Below are positions 16,492 to 25,122 of a stretch of 35,813 nucleotides of DNA, in pieces (position 1 is the first letter of the stretch; the number at the start of each line of letters is the position of its first letter). The position numbers and the translations under genes were made by a program. Source of the DNA: Candidatus Gastranaerophilales bacterium (GTDB taxonomy: Bacteria > Cyanobacteriota > Vampirovibrionia > Gastranaerophilales > Gastranaerophilaceae). The notes under the pieces were generated by a model, which saw nothing but the letters and a program-made list of their open reading frames with translations, searched no databases and was not told the DNA's origin. Location of the stretch: positions 1 to 35,813 of the forward strand of contig UNSJ01000021.1 in the NCBI GenBank assembly GCA_900548405.1. The letters run 5' to 3'.

Positions 16492-17181
16492 CTATTTACC
16501 GAATTTTTTGTAGCCTATATACAAGCCTATATACATAGAAAGCACAACAAGCATAATAGTATCAATAACTACTGTATTTGGCGAATCGGGAGCTAAAACA
16601 TTTACAAGCAGAGTTACAACACCTAAGCATAACATTGATACCGTATATTTAAACGTACTTGCTTTGCCTTTTACGACTTTCACATTGTGGCACAAGTGTT
16701 TGGACATATCGTCAACACTTGATAATCTTAAAGCATTATCATATGCAGATTGGGTAATCTGACCGTTATCTAAAAGAAGTTTGCATGATTTTTCATATGC
16801 TTTTTTCAATTGAAATTCGACAAGATGGAGCATTTCTTCTTCGGAAAGGTTGCTCAAAGCTGATTCTTTAGCCATTTCGTAAGCTACATAAGCAAGTTTT
16901 TGCAAAATATTTTCATGATACATTTCAGGAATATCAGAACGAAGCAAATCTATATATTTGTGAAATGTCCATTCTGAAATAATCTGCGTTAATACTTTGG
17001 CAGTTTCGGGAGTTTTAATACTATCATCATTAGATAGCGCTTCTCCTGCCATGAATGTATAATTATATATACGTTCCAAAAACTCTTTTTTATGTTCTAA
17101 AGCAATATCTTTTGGAATAAAATCTTCAGCCTGCTTAGTTAAATCTTTAGCAAAACCCTTATAATCAAATGTTGCAACCAT
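16492..17181 (-). CDS. hypothetical protein with C-terminal membrane anchor (229 aa)
   Basis: Not recognised. Residues 1-170 are helical and soluble, with no catalytic motif I can name. Residues about 173-191 (FKYTVSMLCLGVVTLLVNVL) and 201-222 (VVIDTIMLVVLSMYIGLYIGY) are two membrane helices, followed by the short basic tail KKFGK, so the protein is probably anchored with its large domain in the cytoplasm. The ATG at 17181 has a strong AGGAGGG. A good promoter lies at 17198-17226. The stop is about 15 nt from the -35 of the ncRNA promoter, so the RNA gene follows directly. Confidence 0.78.
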   Translation of the reverse strand: MVATFDYKGFAKDLTKQAEDFIPKDIALEHKKEFLERIYNYTFMAGEALSNDDSIKTPETAKVLTQIISEWTFHKYIDLLRSDIPEMYHENILQKLAYVAYEMAKESALSNLSEEEMLHLVEFQLKKAYEKSCKLLLDNGQITQSAYDNALRLSSVDDMSKHLCHNVKVVKGKASTFKYTVSMLCLGVVTLLVNVLAPDSPNTVVIDTIMLVVLSMYIGLYIGYKKFGK

Positions 17182-17197
17182 AAAACCCTCCTGAAAA

Positions 17198-17226
17198 ATT
17201 ATAGCATGCTTTTTTCAAGAGTGCAA
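17198..17226 (-). promoter_or_regulatory. extended -10 promoter of the 229-aa gene
   Basis: On the minus strand TTGCAC (17226-17221), a 17-nt spacer ending in TGC, and TATAAT (17203-17198). The palindrome GCATGC sits at the spacer end. The leader would be about 10 nt, containing the AGGAGGG ribosome binding site. Confidence 0.7.
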
Positions 17227-17256
17227 TAGAACAGCTGCGCTAACAAGCATTTGAAA

Positions 17257-19452
17257 TTACCATCTCATTCCGAGAGTTTCCATTGCTTTCTTTTCAGCCA
17301 ATTCCGCTCTGCGCAGAGCTTCATCTGCAGAACTTGTGTCTTCTGTATTATTAATCTTTACTCCTTCAGGCGACGGAATATAAGTTCTAACAGGTTCTTG
17401 CGGTTTTGCAGGCTCATTATTATTTACAGTCTGAGTAGTTGTCGTTGTTGTTGAAGTTGTCTGCTGAGGGGTTTTATACTTATTCAAGAGATTTGAAGGA
17501 TTTTGTCCTGCCTGCTGATTTACGGTTGATGTTGTTGTTTGTTGAGTTACTGTTTGCTGCTGTGCAGGATTTTGGGGCTGCATTTGCTGCTGCAATTGCG
17601 GCGGCACTTGGGTTTGTTGAGGCTGTTGAACTGCTGCCTCAGGAGCCTTTTCTTTACCTTCATCAAGCAATGAGTTTTTAGGTTTGCCAAATATCAAGTG
17701 GGATCCTTTTACCGCAATTTTACTTAAGAACGGTAAAATAATCATCATACCGAGAATAATTCTCATCGGATAACCTGCCATTTGTTTCATACCAAATTTA
17801 GGATGTCTGAATAAATCTCTTACTTTTTCTTTCCAGCCTACTCTTGAAATAGCTTTATTATCATAAGGTCTGATTTGTTCCAAACCAACAGAAACTACTC
17901 TGCCTATACGTTTGAATAATTTTGTAATCGGATTTTTAACACCTGCATTTAGTTCTGTCCTTAATGCGGTTTTGCTTGCTTTCCATTCTGCTTTATTTGC
18001 GAATTTGCCTGCCATTGCTTTTTCATTGTGAGCATTAAGTTTTGTTCTGTAAGCTTTTACCTGGTCTGCTGTCATACCTGCATATTGTAAACCGCCTACT
18101 TTATGCATCATTTGAATAGCCAAAGGCATACAAACGAAGAAGGCAATCATTTCTGTAAAACGTTCTGCAAATGACTTGAATTTTTCACTTCCGCCTTCCT
18201 GCCTCATAGATTTAACAATAACGTCAGCAAGGTAAGCAGCCTGCATAATTGCAACGAATTTACCGCCCGCAACTCTGTTTGTTGCACCTTCCATAATCAG
18301 GTTATTATATTTAGCAAGGAATTTGCCTAACTGGGATTTAGGTATTTTATTTATTAATCCTGTATCTTTTAATACTCTTTCAAGTTCAGGATTTTTCTTT
18401 AAATCAACATTGCCTAAAGAACCGGCTAGTTTGTTTGCGGTTTCACAAGCATATACTTCACGTCCGAACAGGTGTTTACTTGCTTTACCTTTGGCGTTTG
18501 CATTTGTACCCCAAATCCTTACAAACATGTTTTTGTTTGCATTATGGGATGCTTCAAGAACTCTTGGCATATTTTCCTGAATATTTTTCAGTACAGTTTC
18601 AAGTTCTTTAAAGCTTTTGTATCCCCATTCGCGAGCTTTCATATTTTTCAATGTAAGTGCTCGTTTTTCAGGAGTTAACGCTTCGAAACGTTTTAATGCA
18701 TTTTTAATTTGCTTATCATTTAATTTAGCTTTATTAGTATGAGTAGCAAGAGCTTCAAATTCAGCTTTCTGCATTATATCAATTCTTGCCTGAGGAGTTG
18801 TTGCTTTATCTAACAAAGCTTTATATTTTGTATAAATAGGATCTTTGGTAATATCTTTTGCTGCACCGTAACAATCTAAATCTTCCAAATGATTCAACGG
18901 TTTTACAAACTGTTCAACCTGTTGAGGATAATCAAACAGCTGCATACCTGTCATACCGTTTGCCTGACCTTTTACCATATCAAGCTCCGGTAATGACGGA
19001 GTATAAGCCATAGCTCTTGTTATTCTGAATCTGTCAACAAAATTACGTTTTAAAAATCCTTTAAACCTGCCAAATCCGTTATTTAAGGAATTTGCAAAGC
19101 TTGATTTACCAAAACTGCTGTTTTTTACATAGTTTGTGACATCATCACCAAATTGTCCAACTTTATGATGCAGAGTTTGGTCAAACTCACCTCTGGATTT
19201 CTTTGCATAATAATCCATTCCCTGTGAAATGGCATACCACGTAGGAACAGCAACACCTGCTGTCAACAGCATTGTTTTAGGATCATCTGTTGATTCTGAA
19301 ACTCTGTTAGCAACGTAACTGTCCTGAATATTTTCTTTTAACAATTCAGGATTAACAGCCTGCATCGGAACCTGCTGTCCCGGTGCTTGCCCAGCAGACA
19401 TAGCCTGAAACGGAAGCTTTTGCTTATTATTATTTACGTTGTTTTCGAACAT
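17257..19452 (-). CDS. large hypothetical membrane protein with Gln/Pro/Thr-rich tail (731 aa)
   Basis: Not recognised; I regard it as a lineage-type protein. The start is set at the ATG at 19452, with AGGAT upstream; the longer frame from 19488 adds 12 residues without a ribosome binding site. The first 50 residues are Asn/Gln/Pro-rich. A first hydrophobic segment lies near residues 60-77 (MLLTAGVAVPTWYAISQG), a second near 445-465 (MIAFFVCMPLAIQMMHKVG) and a third near 568-588 (MRIILGMMIILPFLSKIAV). Between them are long basic helical regions. After about 605 the chain is low complexity: Gln, Pro and Thr runs encoded by imperfect CAA/ACA repeats. It has a normal codon style for this window. 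Possible roles are envelope or cell-shape structures, but I see nothing decisive. Confidence 0.78.
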   Translation of the reverse strand: MFENNVNNNKQKLPFQAMSAGQAPGQQVPMQAVNPELLKENIQDSYVANRVSESTDDPKTMLLTAGVAVPTWYAISQGMDYYAKKSRGEFDQTLHHKVGQFGDDVTNYVKNSSFGKSSFANSLNNGFGRFKGFLKRNFVDRFRITRAMAYTPSLPELDMVKGQANGMTGMQLFDYPQQVEQFVKPLNHLEDLDCYGAAKDITKDPIYTKYKALLDKATTPQARIDIMQKAEFEALATHTNKAKLNDKQIKNALKRFEALTPEKRALTLKNMKAREWGYKSFKELETVLKNIQENMPRVLEASHNANKNMFVRIWGTNANAKGKASKHLFGREVYACETANKLAGSLGNVDLKKNPELERVLKDTGLINKIPKSQLGKFLAKYNNLIMEGATNRVAGGKFVAIMQAAYLADVIVKSMRQEGGSEKFKSFAERFTEMIAFFVCMPLAIQMMHKVGGLQYAGMTADQVKAYRTKLNAHNEKAMAGKFANKAEWKASKTALRTELNAGVKNPITKLFKRIGRVVSVGLEQIRPYDNKAISRVGWKEKVRDLFRHPKFGMKQMAGYPMRIILGMMIILPFLSKIAVKGSHLIFGKPKNSLLDEGKEKAPEAAVQQPQQTQVPPQLQQQMQPQNPAQQQTVTQQTTTSTVNQQAGQNPSNLLNKYKTPQQTTSTTTTTTQTVNNNEPAKPQEPVRTYIPSPEGVKINNTEDTSSADEALRRAELAEKKAMETLGMRW

Positions 19453-19619
19453 AGTTATCCTATTTCCCCTATATAAATATAAAAACATACTACTTACAAT
19501 AATTGACTTATTTATTTTAATGTAACGAAATGTAACAAGTTAACCTTTTTTTGAAATTTAAAAAGTTTTATATACTTTATATATACACAAGAGATAAATA
19601 AAAGAATGAGAGGCTTTAA

Positions 19620-19784
19620 ATGGCAGTTGCTAATTTGAAAAAAATTGACGACAAACTGAAAAACATTTATGAGAATCAAGTAACAGTCAATAATAATCAA
19701 CCGTTTGAAGACCGCTCGGATTTATTGTTTGCCCAGATGAATTTTATCGCAATGGCAAATAAGCAAGCATTACATTTAATATGA
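19620..19784 (+). CDS. small hypothetical protein (54 aa)
   Basis: A short reading frame: ATG at 19620 with GAGAGG (19609-19614) at ideal distance, and a TGA stop at 19782-19784. The product starts MAVANLKKIDDKLKNIYENQ, an amphipathic basic helix, continues with VTVNNNQPFEDRSDLLFAQ and ends MNFIAMANKQALHLI. It is followed by a strong terminator at 19838-19869, so the unit upstream gene, gene, terminator looks complete. I do not recognise it. An opposing frame of 62 codons over the same bases has no ribosome binding site and a very hydrophobic, Ile/Phe-rich translation, so I take it for a shadow. Confidence 0.6.
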   Translation: MAVANLKKIDDKLKNIYENQVTVNNNQPFEDRSDLLFAQMNFIAMANKQALHLI

Positions 19785-19837
19785 TAAAAAACAATTTTTT
19801 TATAAACTCCAATTAATTTTTCCCCTACAAATTTTGT

Positions 19838-19869
19838 ACCTGATTTCATCCCGAAGTCAGGTTTTTTTT
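19838..19869 (+). terminator. intrinsic terminator after the 54-aa gene
   Basis: ACCTGATTTC (19838-19847), loop ATCCC, GAAGTCAGGT (19853-19862): ten pairs with one G-U, followed by a run of T. It separates the small gene from nadD. Confidence 0.9.
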
Positions 19870-19888
19870 ATATTCAACGTTATTGTGA

Positions 19889-19894
19889 TAAAAT
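19889..19894 (+). promoter_or_regulatory. predicted -10 of leaderless nadD transcript
   Basis: TAAAAT at 19889-19894, then TAACTT and the ATG at 19901, again six bases. There is no ribosome binding site. No clear -35 is visible. Confidence 0.4.
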
Positions 19895-19900
19895 TAACTT

Positions 19901-20497
19901 ATGAAATTATGCATATTTTCAGGAACATTTAATCCGATTCATAACGCACATATTAAAATGGCCGAATATGTGTTGAAAAATTACGGATTTGATAAAATTA
20001 TTTTCATTCCGGCATATAAACCGCCTCACAAGGATTATCAGGACAATATGTGTATACACAGATACAATATGGTTAAACTTGCCATACAAAATAATCCGAA
20101 GTTTGAAATTTCCGATATTGAATACAAAAACGAGGGCAAATCTTATTCTTACCTTACCGCTTTAGAGCTTTACAAGCAATATGACATTGATGGCAAAATT
20201 AATTTTATTATCGGCACAGATGCATTTGAAAAAATCGAAACCTGGTATGAAACAGATAAATTTAAAAAACTTGTTGATTTTATAGTATTTATCAGAGAAA
20301 ATGAACCTGTTAATTTTGATGATTTAAGAAAAAAAGGTTACAATTTTGAATTTGCAAAGATGAATTTTGTTGATATATCTTCAACTGAGCTCAGAGAAAG
20401 AATTCAAAAAGGTGAAACCGTTGATAATTTAATACCGAAAGAAGTAGAGGAATATATTAAAAATAATGGACTATACAGAAATACTAAAATGGCTTAA
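19901..20497 (+). CDS. nadD: nicotinate-nucleotide adenylyltransferase
   Basis: Joins nicotinate mononucleotide and ATP to deamido-NAD, a late step of NAD synthesis. The nucleotidyltransferase motif GTFNPIHNAHI is at residues 8-18, with PAYKPPHKD, the FIIGTDAFEKIETWYE segment and the C-terminal ISSTELRERI, which carries the second ATP-binding motif. 198 residues, normal length. It overlaps yqeK by 32 nt, the usual nadD-yqeK pairing. A rsfS gene often follows this pair in other bacteria, but here the next gene is a different one. Confidence 0.95.
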   Translation: MKLCIFSGTFNPIHNAHIKMAEYVLKNYGFDKIIFIPAYKPPHKDYQDNMCIHRYNMVKLAIQNNPKFEISDIEYKNEGKSYSYLTALELYKQYDIDGKINFIIGTDAFEKIETWYETDKFKKLVDFIVFIRENEPVNFDDLRKKGYNFEFAKMNFVDISSTELRERIQKGETVDNLIPKEVEEYIKNNGLYRNTKMA

Positions 20498-21044
20498 AGA
20501 TAACCTGAATGAAGAAAGATATTTTCATACGTTAGGCACAGCTCAATGCGCAAAAGAACTTGCCGCAAAATACGATTTAGACTGCGAAAAGGCTTACCTT
20601 GCAGGGCTTTTACATGATTGTGCAAAATGTTTTTCAAATGAAAAACTTCTGGATATAATTCACCAAAATTTAGATGTTGAAGAATGCGAAATGTTAAATT
20701 ATAAAACACTTCACGCCCCCGTAAGTGCATATATAGCAGAAAAAGAATTTAATGTTAAAGACAAAGAAATTTTATCGGCAATCAGATGGCACACACTGGG
20801 CAAACTTGATATGTCAGATTTTGATAAAATCATATTTCTTGCTGATAAGATAGAGCCTAATACCAGAGATAAAGAATATTGTGAGCAAATCCGTTCAATT
20901 CTTAAAGAAAATAACGGGTTGAACAAGGCTCTTTTAAAATGCTATAAAGAAACAATAAAAAGTCTGGTCAAACGCGACTTAAAAATATGTCTGCTTACCA
21001 TTGAAATATACAACAAGCTTGAAGATTTAGTTAACGTAAATTAA
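20466..21044 (+). CDS. yqeK: YqeK-type HD hydrolase (diadenosine tetraphosphatase)
   Basis: An HD-domain metal hydrolase; characterised YqeK proteins cleave Ap4A symmetrically to two ADP. The metal ligands are visible: His in RYFHTLGTAQ (about 21), the HD pair in GLLHDCAKCFS (50-51), HAPVSAYIAE, and AIRWHTLG, followed by the FLADKIEPNTRD segment conserved in the family. 192 residues, normal length. The ATG at 20466 lies within the end of nadD, so translation is coupled. Confidence 0.93.
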   Translation: MDYTEILKWLKDNLNEERYFHTLGTAQCAKELAAKYDLDCEKAYLAGLLHDCAKCFSNEKLLDIIHQNLDVEECEMLNYKTLHAPVSAYIAEKEFNVKDKEILSAIRWHTLGKLDMSDFDKIIFLADKIEPNTRDKEYCEQIRSILKENNGLNKALLKCYKETIKSLVKRDLKICLLTIEIYNKLEDLVNVN

Positions 21045-21062
21045 CTTTTTTAATAAAAAATG

Positions 21063-21080
21063 GCATGTTCATGCTAAAAT
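21063..21080 (+). promoter_or_regulatory. near-palindrome beside an extended -10
   Basis: GCATGTTCATGC (21063-21074) touches TAAAAT (21075-21080), giving TGCTAAAAT, an extended -10. No clear -35. A bound repressor here would block the gene at 21104, but the repeat is short and this remains a guess. Confidence 0.3.
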
Positions 21081-21103
21081 AAGTGAAAAGTGAGGAGTTA
21101 TTG

Positions 21104-23227
21104 ATGAAGGTACTGGAAATTAAGAATAATTTAGTAAAAATAGCTTACGACGTAAAAGACGATTTAGCGCTTTCCAGCTTTGTAATTATTGAAGATGCAA
21201 ATACACCGTATGTGGCACAGGTTATGAACCTAAAAGCTGATACTGCATCAAACTTTGCTATCGTAAAATTATTGTTTACTTTTAATGAAGAAGGTATCTT
21301 AAAAAACTACAACGGAACAATTCCGTCATTAAAATCAACGATATCAAAACTCCCGTCAAATGAGCTTTTAGACATCATCCCTGCAGAAGAACCGATTATT
21401 ATGGGACAATTGGCGCAGCAGGAAGTTCCGGTTAAAATTGATAAATCAATCTTTGAAAACAATTTTCTTGTTTGCTCAAACAACTTAGAAAATACAACTA
21501 TTTTGCTTCACAACTTCATTAAACAGCTTCAAGAAAAAATTGTTATTTTCGATACTGACGGAGAATTTGATTGGGATAAAAAAATTGTTTTCGGTCAGGA
21601 TTTTAAGCTCCCGCTTAACTATGACACCATAAATTTTATATATGACAATGATTTAGATGATGTTGATGCTACAAGTAAAGCTATAATTCAAGATATATTT
21701 ATCGAGGTTCAGGAATATACAAAAACGCTTCCTGAAGGTTATCTTCCGTTCGAAACTTTTTTGGATGTTGTTGATCAGCAATACAGAGAAACTCAAATTA
21801 CACAGCTTGTGCTTCTTAAAAATAAATTATTAAAATACAGAGATGATAATGTTTTTGCAGAAACTTTAAAAGACATTTTAAATTTAAGTATAGCAATTGA
21901 AAAAACAGATTTGGTTGTAATTGATATTTCTAACATGAATCCAAATCTTCAAAAAGAAATTATTTCATATACATACGATGTTATGTATGGTATTAAAGAT
22001 ACAATTTATTCATTTGCAAAAATTACATCTGAAAATGCAGACAAAAAACTTTTAAAAAGATTTTTGGGCAGAACTAATGTTTTCACAACCATTATTTGTC
22101 CGCACAGCTTCAAGTATATTGAAGAATTAAAACAAGCATCACAAAACATAATTTTATTTGCACCGCTTACATTACAGCATGATTTTGCGGCTTACAATAC
22201 ATTCTTAAATAAATTAAATAGTGACGAATACATAATTTACGGTGCACACACACAAAATATTCCGTTAATAATTGAACTTGATGAAATTGATTTATCTCAA
22301 TATGAAGAACCTACAGCAGAAGAAGAAAAAACAAATGACGAAGCTGCTGTTGTACCTATGCCTGAAACTCAAGCTAAAGATGAAGACCAGACTTCTAATA
22401 CAAACGAAACAGAGCAGGAACAAATTATTGAAGAAAAAGATGATGAAACTGTTTCTAATATTATAAAATCCGTATCAAACATTTTTGATGAAGAAGAAGA
22501 AAATATAACAGTTGAAAATATTATTACAGAGGCTGTAAATGAAGCTGACAAGCCTGAAATCATTTCTTTAGATGAAAATATTCAAATAGTAGAAGATGTT
22601 CAAGAAAATGAGCCTGTCATTGAAGAATTACCTATAACTGAGCAAATTATTACAGAAGAACCTGTTATAGAAGAAGTTGAAGAAGATGAAGAAATTTATG
22701 AACCTCAAACTTCCGTTGTTGAGCCCGAAATAGATTATTCTGTTGCTGATATAGATATAGAACCTGATTTTCAGGTGCAAGAACCGCAAATTATTGAAAA
22801 TAATGATGATATAGTTGAACAAATAGCACAAGATGTTGATAAAGCATTATATGAAAAACTGCCTGAAGAAGAAACTAATCTCGATGAGTTAGAAAATCTT
22901 GCAGCAGATGAATTAACAGAAGATGACCTTAACCTCATAGATGATATAACATCTGATGTTTCGGAAGATAACCTTGAAATTGAACTTCCTGATTTCTCAG
23001 AACAAGAACCTGTGCCTGTTGTTCCTATCTATCCTGCCGAAGATATAGAATCTGCAACTGCGCAAACTCTTGAACCGGGTGATAGAGTTTCTACTCCAAA
23101 ATACGGTCAGGGTGTTGTTGAAAAGATGATTAAATACGGAAACAAAACACTTTGCTCTATCGAATTTCCAAACATCGGAAGAAGATTGCTTGATCCTGCA
23201 ATGACAGAAATTACAAAATTATCTTAA
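21104..23227 (+). CDS. HerA-like protein lacking the P-loop, with PcrA/UvrD-type C-terminal domain (707 aa)
   Basis: The start is the ATG at 21104 with TGAGGAG 7 nt upstream; the GTG at 21083 would be inside that site. Residues 1-130 resemble the HerA/FtsK-like beta-barrel (MKVLEIKNNLVKIAYDV and LLDIIPAEEPIIMGQLA), and residues 130-390 an ATPase core with IVIFDTDGEFDW, LVVIDISNMNP and TTIICPHSFKYIEELKQA. The position of the Walker A loop reads VCSNNLENTTILLHNF, without Gly-Lys-Thr. Residues about 400-640 are acidic and Glu/Thr-rich, probably disordered. The last 52 residues (LEPGDRVSTPKYGQGVVEKM, then CSIEFPNIGRRLLDP) look like the Tudor-like C-terminal domain by which PcrA/UvrD bind RNA polymerase. 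An RNA-polymerase- or DNA-linked scaffold is my inference. It overlaps the convergent aroH by 9 nt. Confidence 0.72.
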   Translation: MKVLEIKNNLVKIAYDVKDDLALSSFVIIEDANTPYVAQVMNLKADTASNFAIVKLLFTFNEEGILKNYNGTIPSLKSTISKLPSNELLDIIPAEEPIIMGQLAQQEVPVKIDKSIFENNFLVCSNNLENTTILLHNFIKQLQEKIVIFDTDGEFDWDKKIVFGQDFKLPLNYDTINFIYDNDLDDVDATSKAIIQDIFIEVQEYTKTLPEGYLPFETFLDVVDQQYRETQITQLVLLKNKLLKYRDDNVFAETLKDILNLSIAIEKTDLVVIDISNMNPNLQKEIISYTYDVMYGIKDTIYSFAKITSENADKKLLKRFLGRTNVFTTIICPHSFKYIEELKQASQNIILFAPLTLQHDFAAYNTFLNKLNSDEYIIYGAHTQNIPLIIELDEIDLSQYEEPTAEEEKTNDEAAVVPMPETQAKDEDQTSNTNETEQEQIIEEKDDETVSNIIKSVSNIFDEEEENITVENIITEAVNEADKPEIISLDENIQIVEDVQENEPVIEELPITEQIITEEPVIEEVEEDEEIYEPQTSVVEPEIDYSVADIDIEPDFQVQEPQIIENNDDIVEQIAQDVDKALYEKLPEEETNLDELENLAADELTEDDLNLIDDITSDVSEDNLEIELPDFSEQEPVPVVPIYPAEDIESATAQTLEPGDRVSTPKYGQGVVEKMIKYGNKTLCSIEFPNIGRRLLDPAMTEITKLS

Positions 23228-23566
23228 TGCTGATGCACCTTTTAAATATACAAATTGAGGTATAAAATTATCTTCACAATTTAAAACAATAAGAACTCTC
23301 AAACACTTAGAAAGAGAATTTGGTACGTTCAGTTCATGAAAGCACATCATTGCAACATTTTTCCAGCCCAAATCAAGCCTCGCAAATTTTGCAGGAAAAG
23401 CAGCATTCAAATCTTCTGTTAATGTAAAAATAACATGAGATATCATGTCAGTTTCAATATTATTAACCTTAATCATTTCTGATAAAAGTTCTAATGAAGC
23501 TGACTTTATTGCATCAGCAGTATTTTCTTCAACAGTAATAGCTCCTCTTATACCTTTTGTAATCAT
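23219..23566 (-). CDS. aroH: chorismate mutase, AroH type
   Basis: Rearranges chorismate to prephenate for phenylalanine and tyrosine synthesis. The 115-residue protein starts ITKGIRGAITVEENTADAI with the conserved Arg-Gly-Ala and Glu-Asn-Thr, and contains SHVIFTLTEDLNAAFPAKFAR and a Cys-Leu-Arg-Val-Leu strand (KCLRVLIVLNC), the pattern of the Bacillus AroH fold rather than the helical AroQ type. GGAAA lies before the ATG. The gene follows fmt by 15 nt and closes the operon. Confidence 0.9.
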   Translation of the reverse strand: MITKGIRGAITVEENTADAIKSASLELLSEMIKVNNIETDMISHVIFTLTEDLNAAFPAKFARLDLGWKNVAMMCFHELNVPNSLSKCLRVLIVLNCEDNFIPQFVYLKGASALR

Positions 23567-23581
23567 TTTATTTCCAATTCT

Positions 23582-24502
23582 TTATTTTGCAATAACACGC
23601 TGTCCGTTTGCCCAGTCTTTTGCAGACATTTCGCCTTTACCTTCAGGTTTAACTTTAACGAGTAAAATACAGTCTTTAGCGCAGCCTACTATTACACCCT
23701 CTTTAGATGCTCTCACAAACTCACCGCAAGGCGCACTACCTTCGACCACACGAGTTTCAAGAACTTTTACTGCTTTATCGTTATACTTAAAATACGCAGA
23801 AGGAAATTTATAAATACCTCGAACAAGATTATGAATTTCTTCGGCAGGTTTTGACCAGTCAATAAGTGTTTCTTCTTTTGTCAGCTTGTTTGCCATACAA
23901 ACACCGTCCTCACATTGTTTTTGAGGTTTAATTGTATTTTCAACAAAACCTGTCAAAGTCTTTTCAATAAGTTCGGGGGATTTGTCGCTGATTTGTTCAA
24001 ACAAATCTACACAAGTCATATTATCAGAAATAGGAATAACTTCTTTTAAGCAAACATCTCCGCAATCCAGACCAAGCTCGGTAATCATAGTACAGATACC
24101 TGTTTCTTTTTCGCCGTTTATAATAGCGCGCTGAATAGGGTTAGCTCCTCTATATTTTGGCAAAAGAGATGCGTGAAGATTTATTGTTTCATATTTTGGG
24201 ATATCAAGAACATCCTGTGATAATATTTGTCCAAATGCAAAAGTAACAAAAAAGTCAGGATTTAATTTTTTCAATTCTTCTTGTATTTCAGGTTCTTTAC
24301 GAATAGATTTAGGCTGAAATACAGGAAGTCCTTTTGATAAAGCAAACTCTTTCAATGGTGACATTGATAATTTGTGCCCGCGTCCTGCCGGTTTATCAGG
24401 CTGGGTTACAACAGCCAAAACATTAACTTTATCGGAATTATACAGATATTCCAGTGATTTTAAAGCAATTACGGGAGTACCGAAAAAAACAATATTAATC
24501 AT
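23582..24502 (-). CDS. fmt: methionyl-tRNA formyltransferase
   Basis: Formylates initiator Met-tRNA. The start is the ATG at 24502, which follows the def stop by one base and gives the family N-terminus MINIVFFGTPVIALKSL; an earlier start at 24559 would lie inside def. The formyl-donor site motifs are intact: NLHASLLPKYRGANPIQRAI and ELGLDCGDV (HxSLLPxxRG with the catalytic Asn-His-Asp set). 306 residues, normal length. It pairs functionally with def upstream. Confidence 0.95.
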   Translation of the reverse strand: MINIVFFGTPVIALKSLEYLYNSDKVNVLAVVTQPDKPAGRGHKLSMSPLKEFALSKGLPVFQPKSIRKEPEIQEELKKLNPDFFVTFAFGQILSQDVLDIPKYETINLHASLLPKYRGANPIQRAIINGEKETGICTMITELGLDCGDVCLKEVIPISDNMTCVDLFEQISDKSPELIEKTLTGFVENTIKPQKQCEDGVCMANKLTKEETLIDWSKPAEEIHNLVRGIYKFPSAYFKYNDKAVKVLETRVVEGSAPCGEFVRASKEGVIVGCAKDCILLVKVKPEGKGEMSAKDWANGQRVIAK

Positions 24503-24503
24503 T

Positions 24504-25064
24504 TTAATTTTCAAGTTCCTTTTCAATCTCAGGTTCGGAAAGTAATTTATCAGCTTCAACAGGCGGAAGATTATATTTAGCTAAAATATTATCTGTTTCA
24601 AACCTGTTAACACAGTGGTCGATAAAAAGAATACCGTCAAGGTGATCGTTTTCATGCTGAATTGCACGTGCAAGCAGTGAACCGTCTTTTGCTTCCATAA
24701 CAAACAGTTTACCATTTCTGTCAAGAGCTTTAACCATAACGTTCTTATATCTTTTTACATCAGTATAAGCCTCAGGAAAACTTATACACCCTTCTTGTGC
24801 AACAATCGCACCTGATTTTTTAATTATCTTCGGATTGATAAATACAATTGGGTTTAAAGGTTCATCATTTGCAGATACGTCAACTACAAATACTCTGTAA
24901 TTAACACCAATCTGCGGTGCAGCCAATCCAACACCGTTTTTGGCATACATCGTATCAAGCAAATCCTGAACAAGCTCCTGAATTTTTCTTGAAACTTTAT
25001 GAACCTCTTTTGAAGGCTCTCTTAATGTCTTTTCTCCGTATTGTAAAACTTTTTTTACTGCCAT
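24504..25064 (-). CDS. def: peptide deformylase
   Basis: Removes the N-formyl group from new proteins. All three metal-site motifs are present: GVGLAAPQIG, EGCISFPE and the HExxH-type QHENDHLDG. The start is the ATG at 25064 with GAGGATAACGG upstream, giving 186 residues and the N-terminus MAVKKVLQYGEKTLREPS; the longer frame from 25133 includes 23 residues unlike the family and no ribosome binding site. It starts 58 nt after queE and is followed directly by fmt, the classical def-fmt pair. Confidence 0.95.
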   Translation of the reverse strand: MAVKKVLQYGEKTLREPSKEVHKVSRKIQELVQDLLDTMYAKNGVGLAAPQIGVNYRVFVVDVSANDEPLNPIVFINPKIIKKSGAIVAQEGCISFPEAYTDVKRYKNVMVKALDRNGKLFVMEAKDGSLLARAIQHENDHLDGILFIDHCVNRFETDNILAKYNLPPVEADKLLSEPEIEKELEN

Positions 25065-25122
25065 TCCGTTATCCTCATTATGATTAGATTGTATAATAAA
25101 TAAGCATCTTTTGCAAATCAGT

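Noticed and set aside
17500..17650. CAA/ACA-rich repeats as a possible tandem DNA repeat element
   Set aside because: They are imperfect and explained by the Gln/Thr/Pro-rich tail of the 731-aa protein.
19512..19700. 62-codon minus-strand frame opposite the 54-codon gene
   Set aside because: No SD; Ile/Phe/Leu-rich AT-driven translation; the plus frame has SD and terminator.
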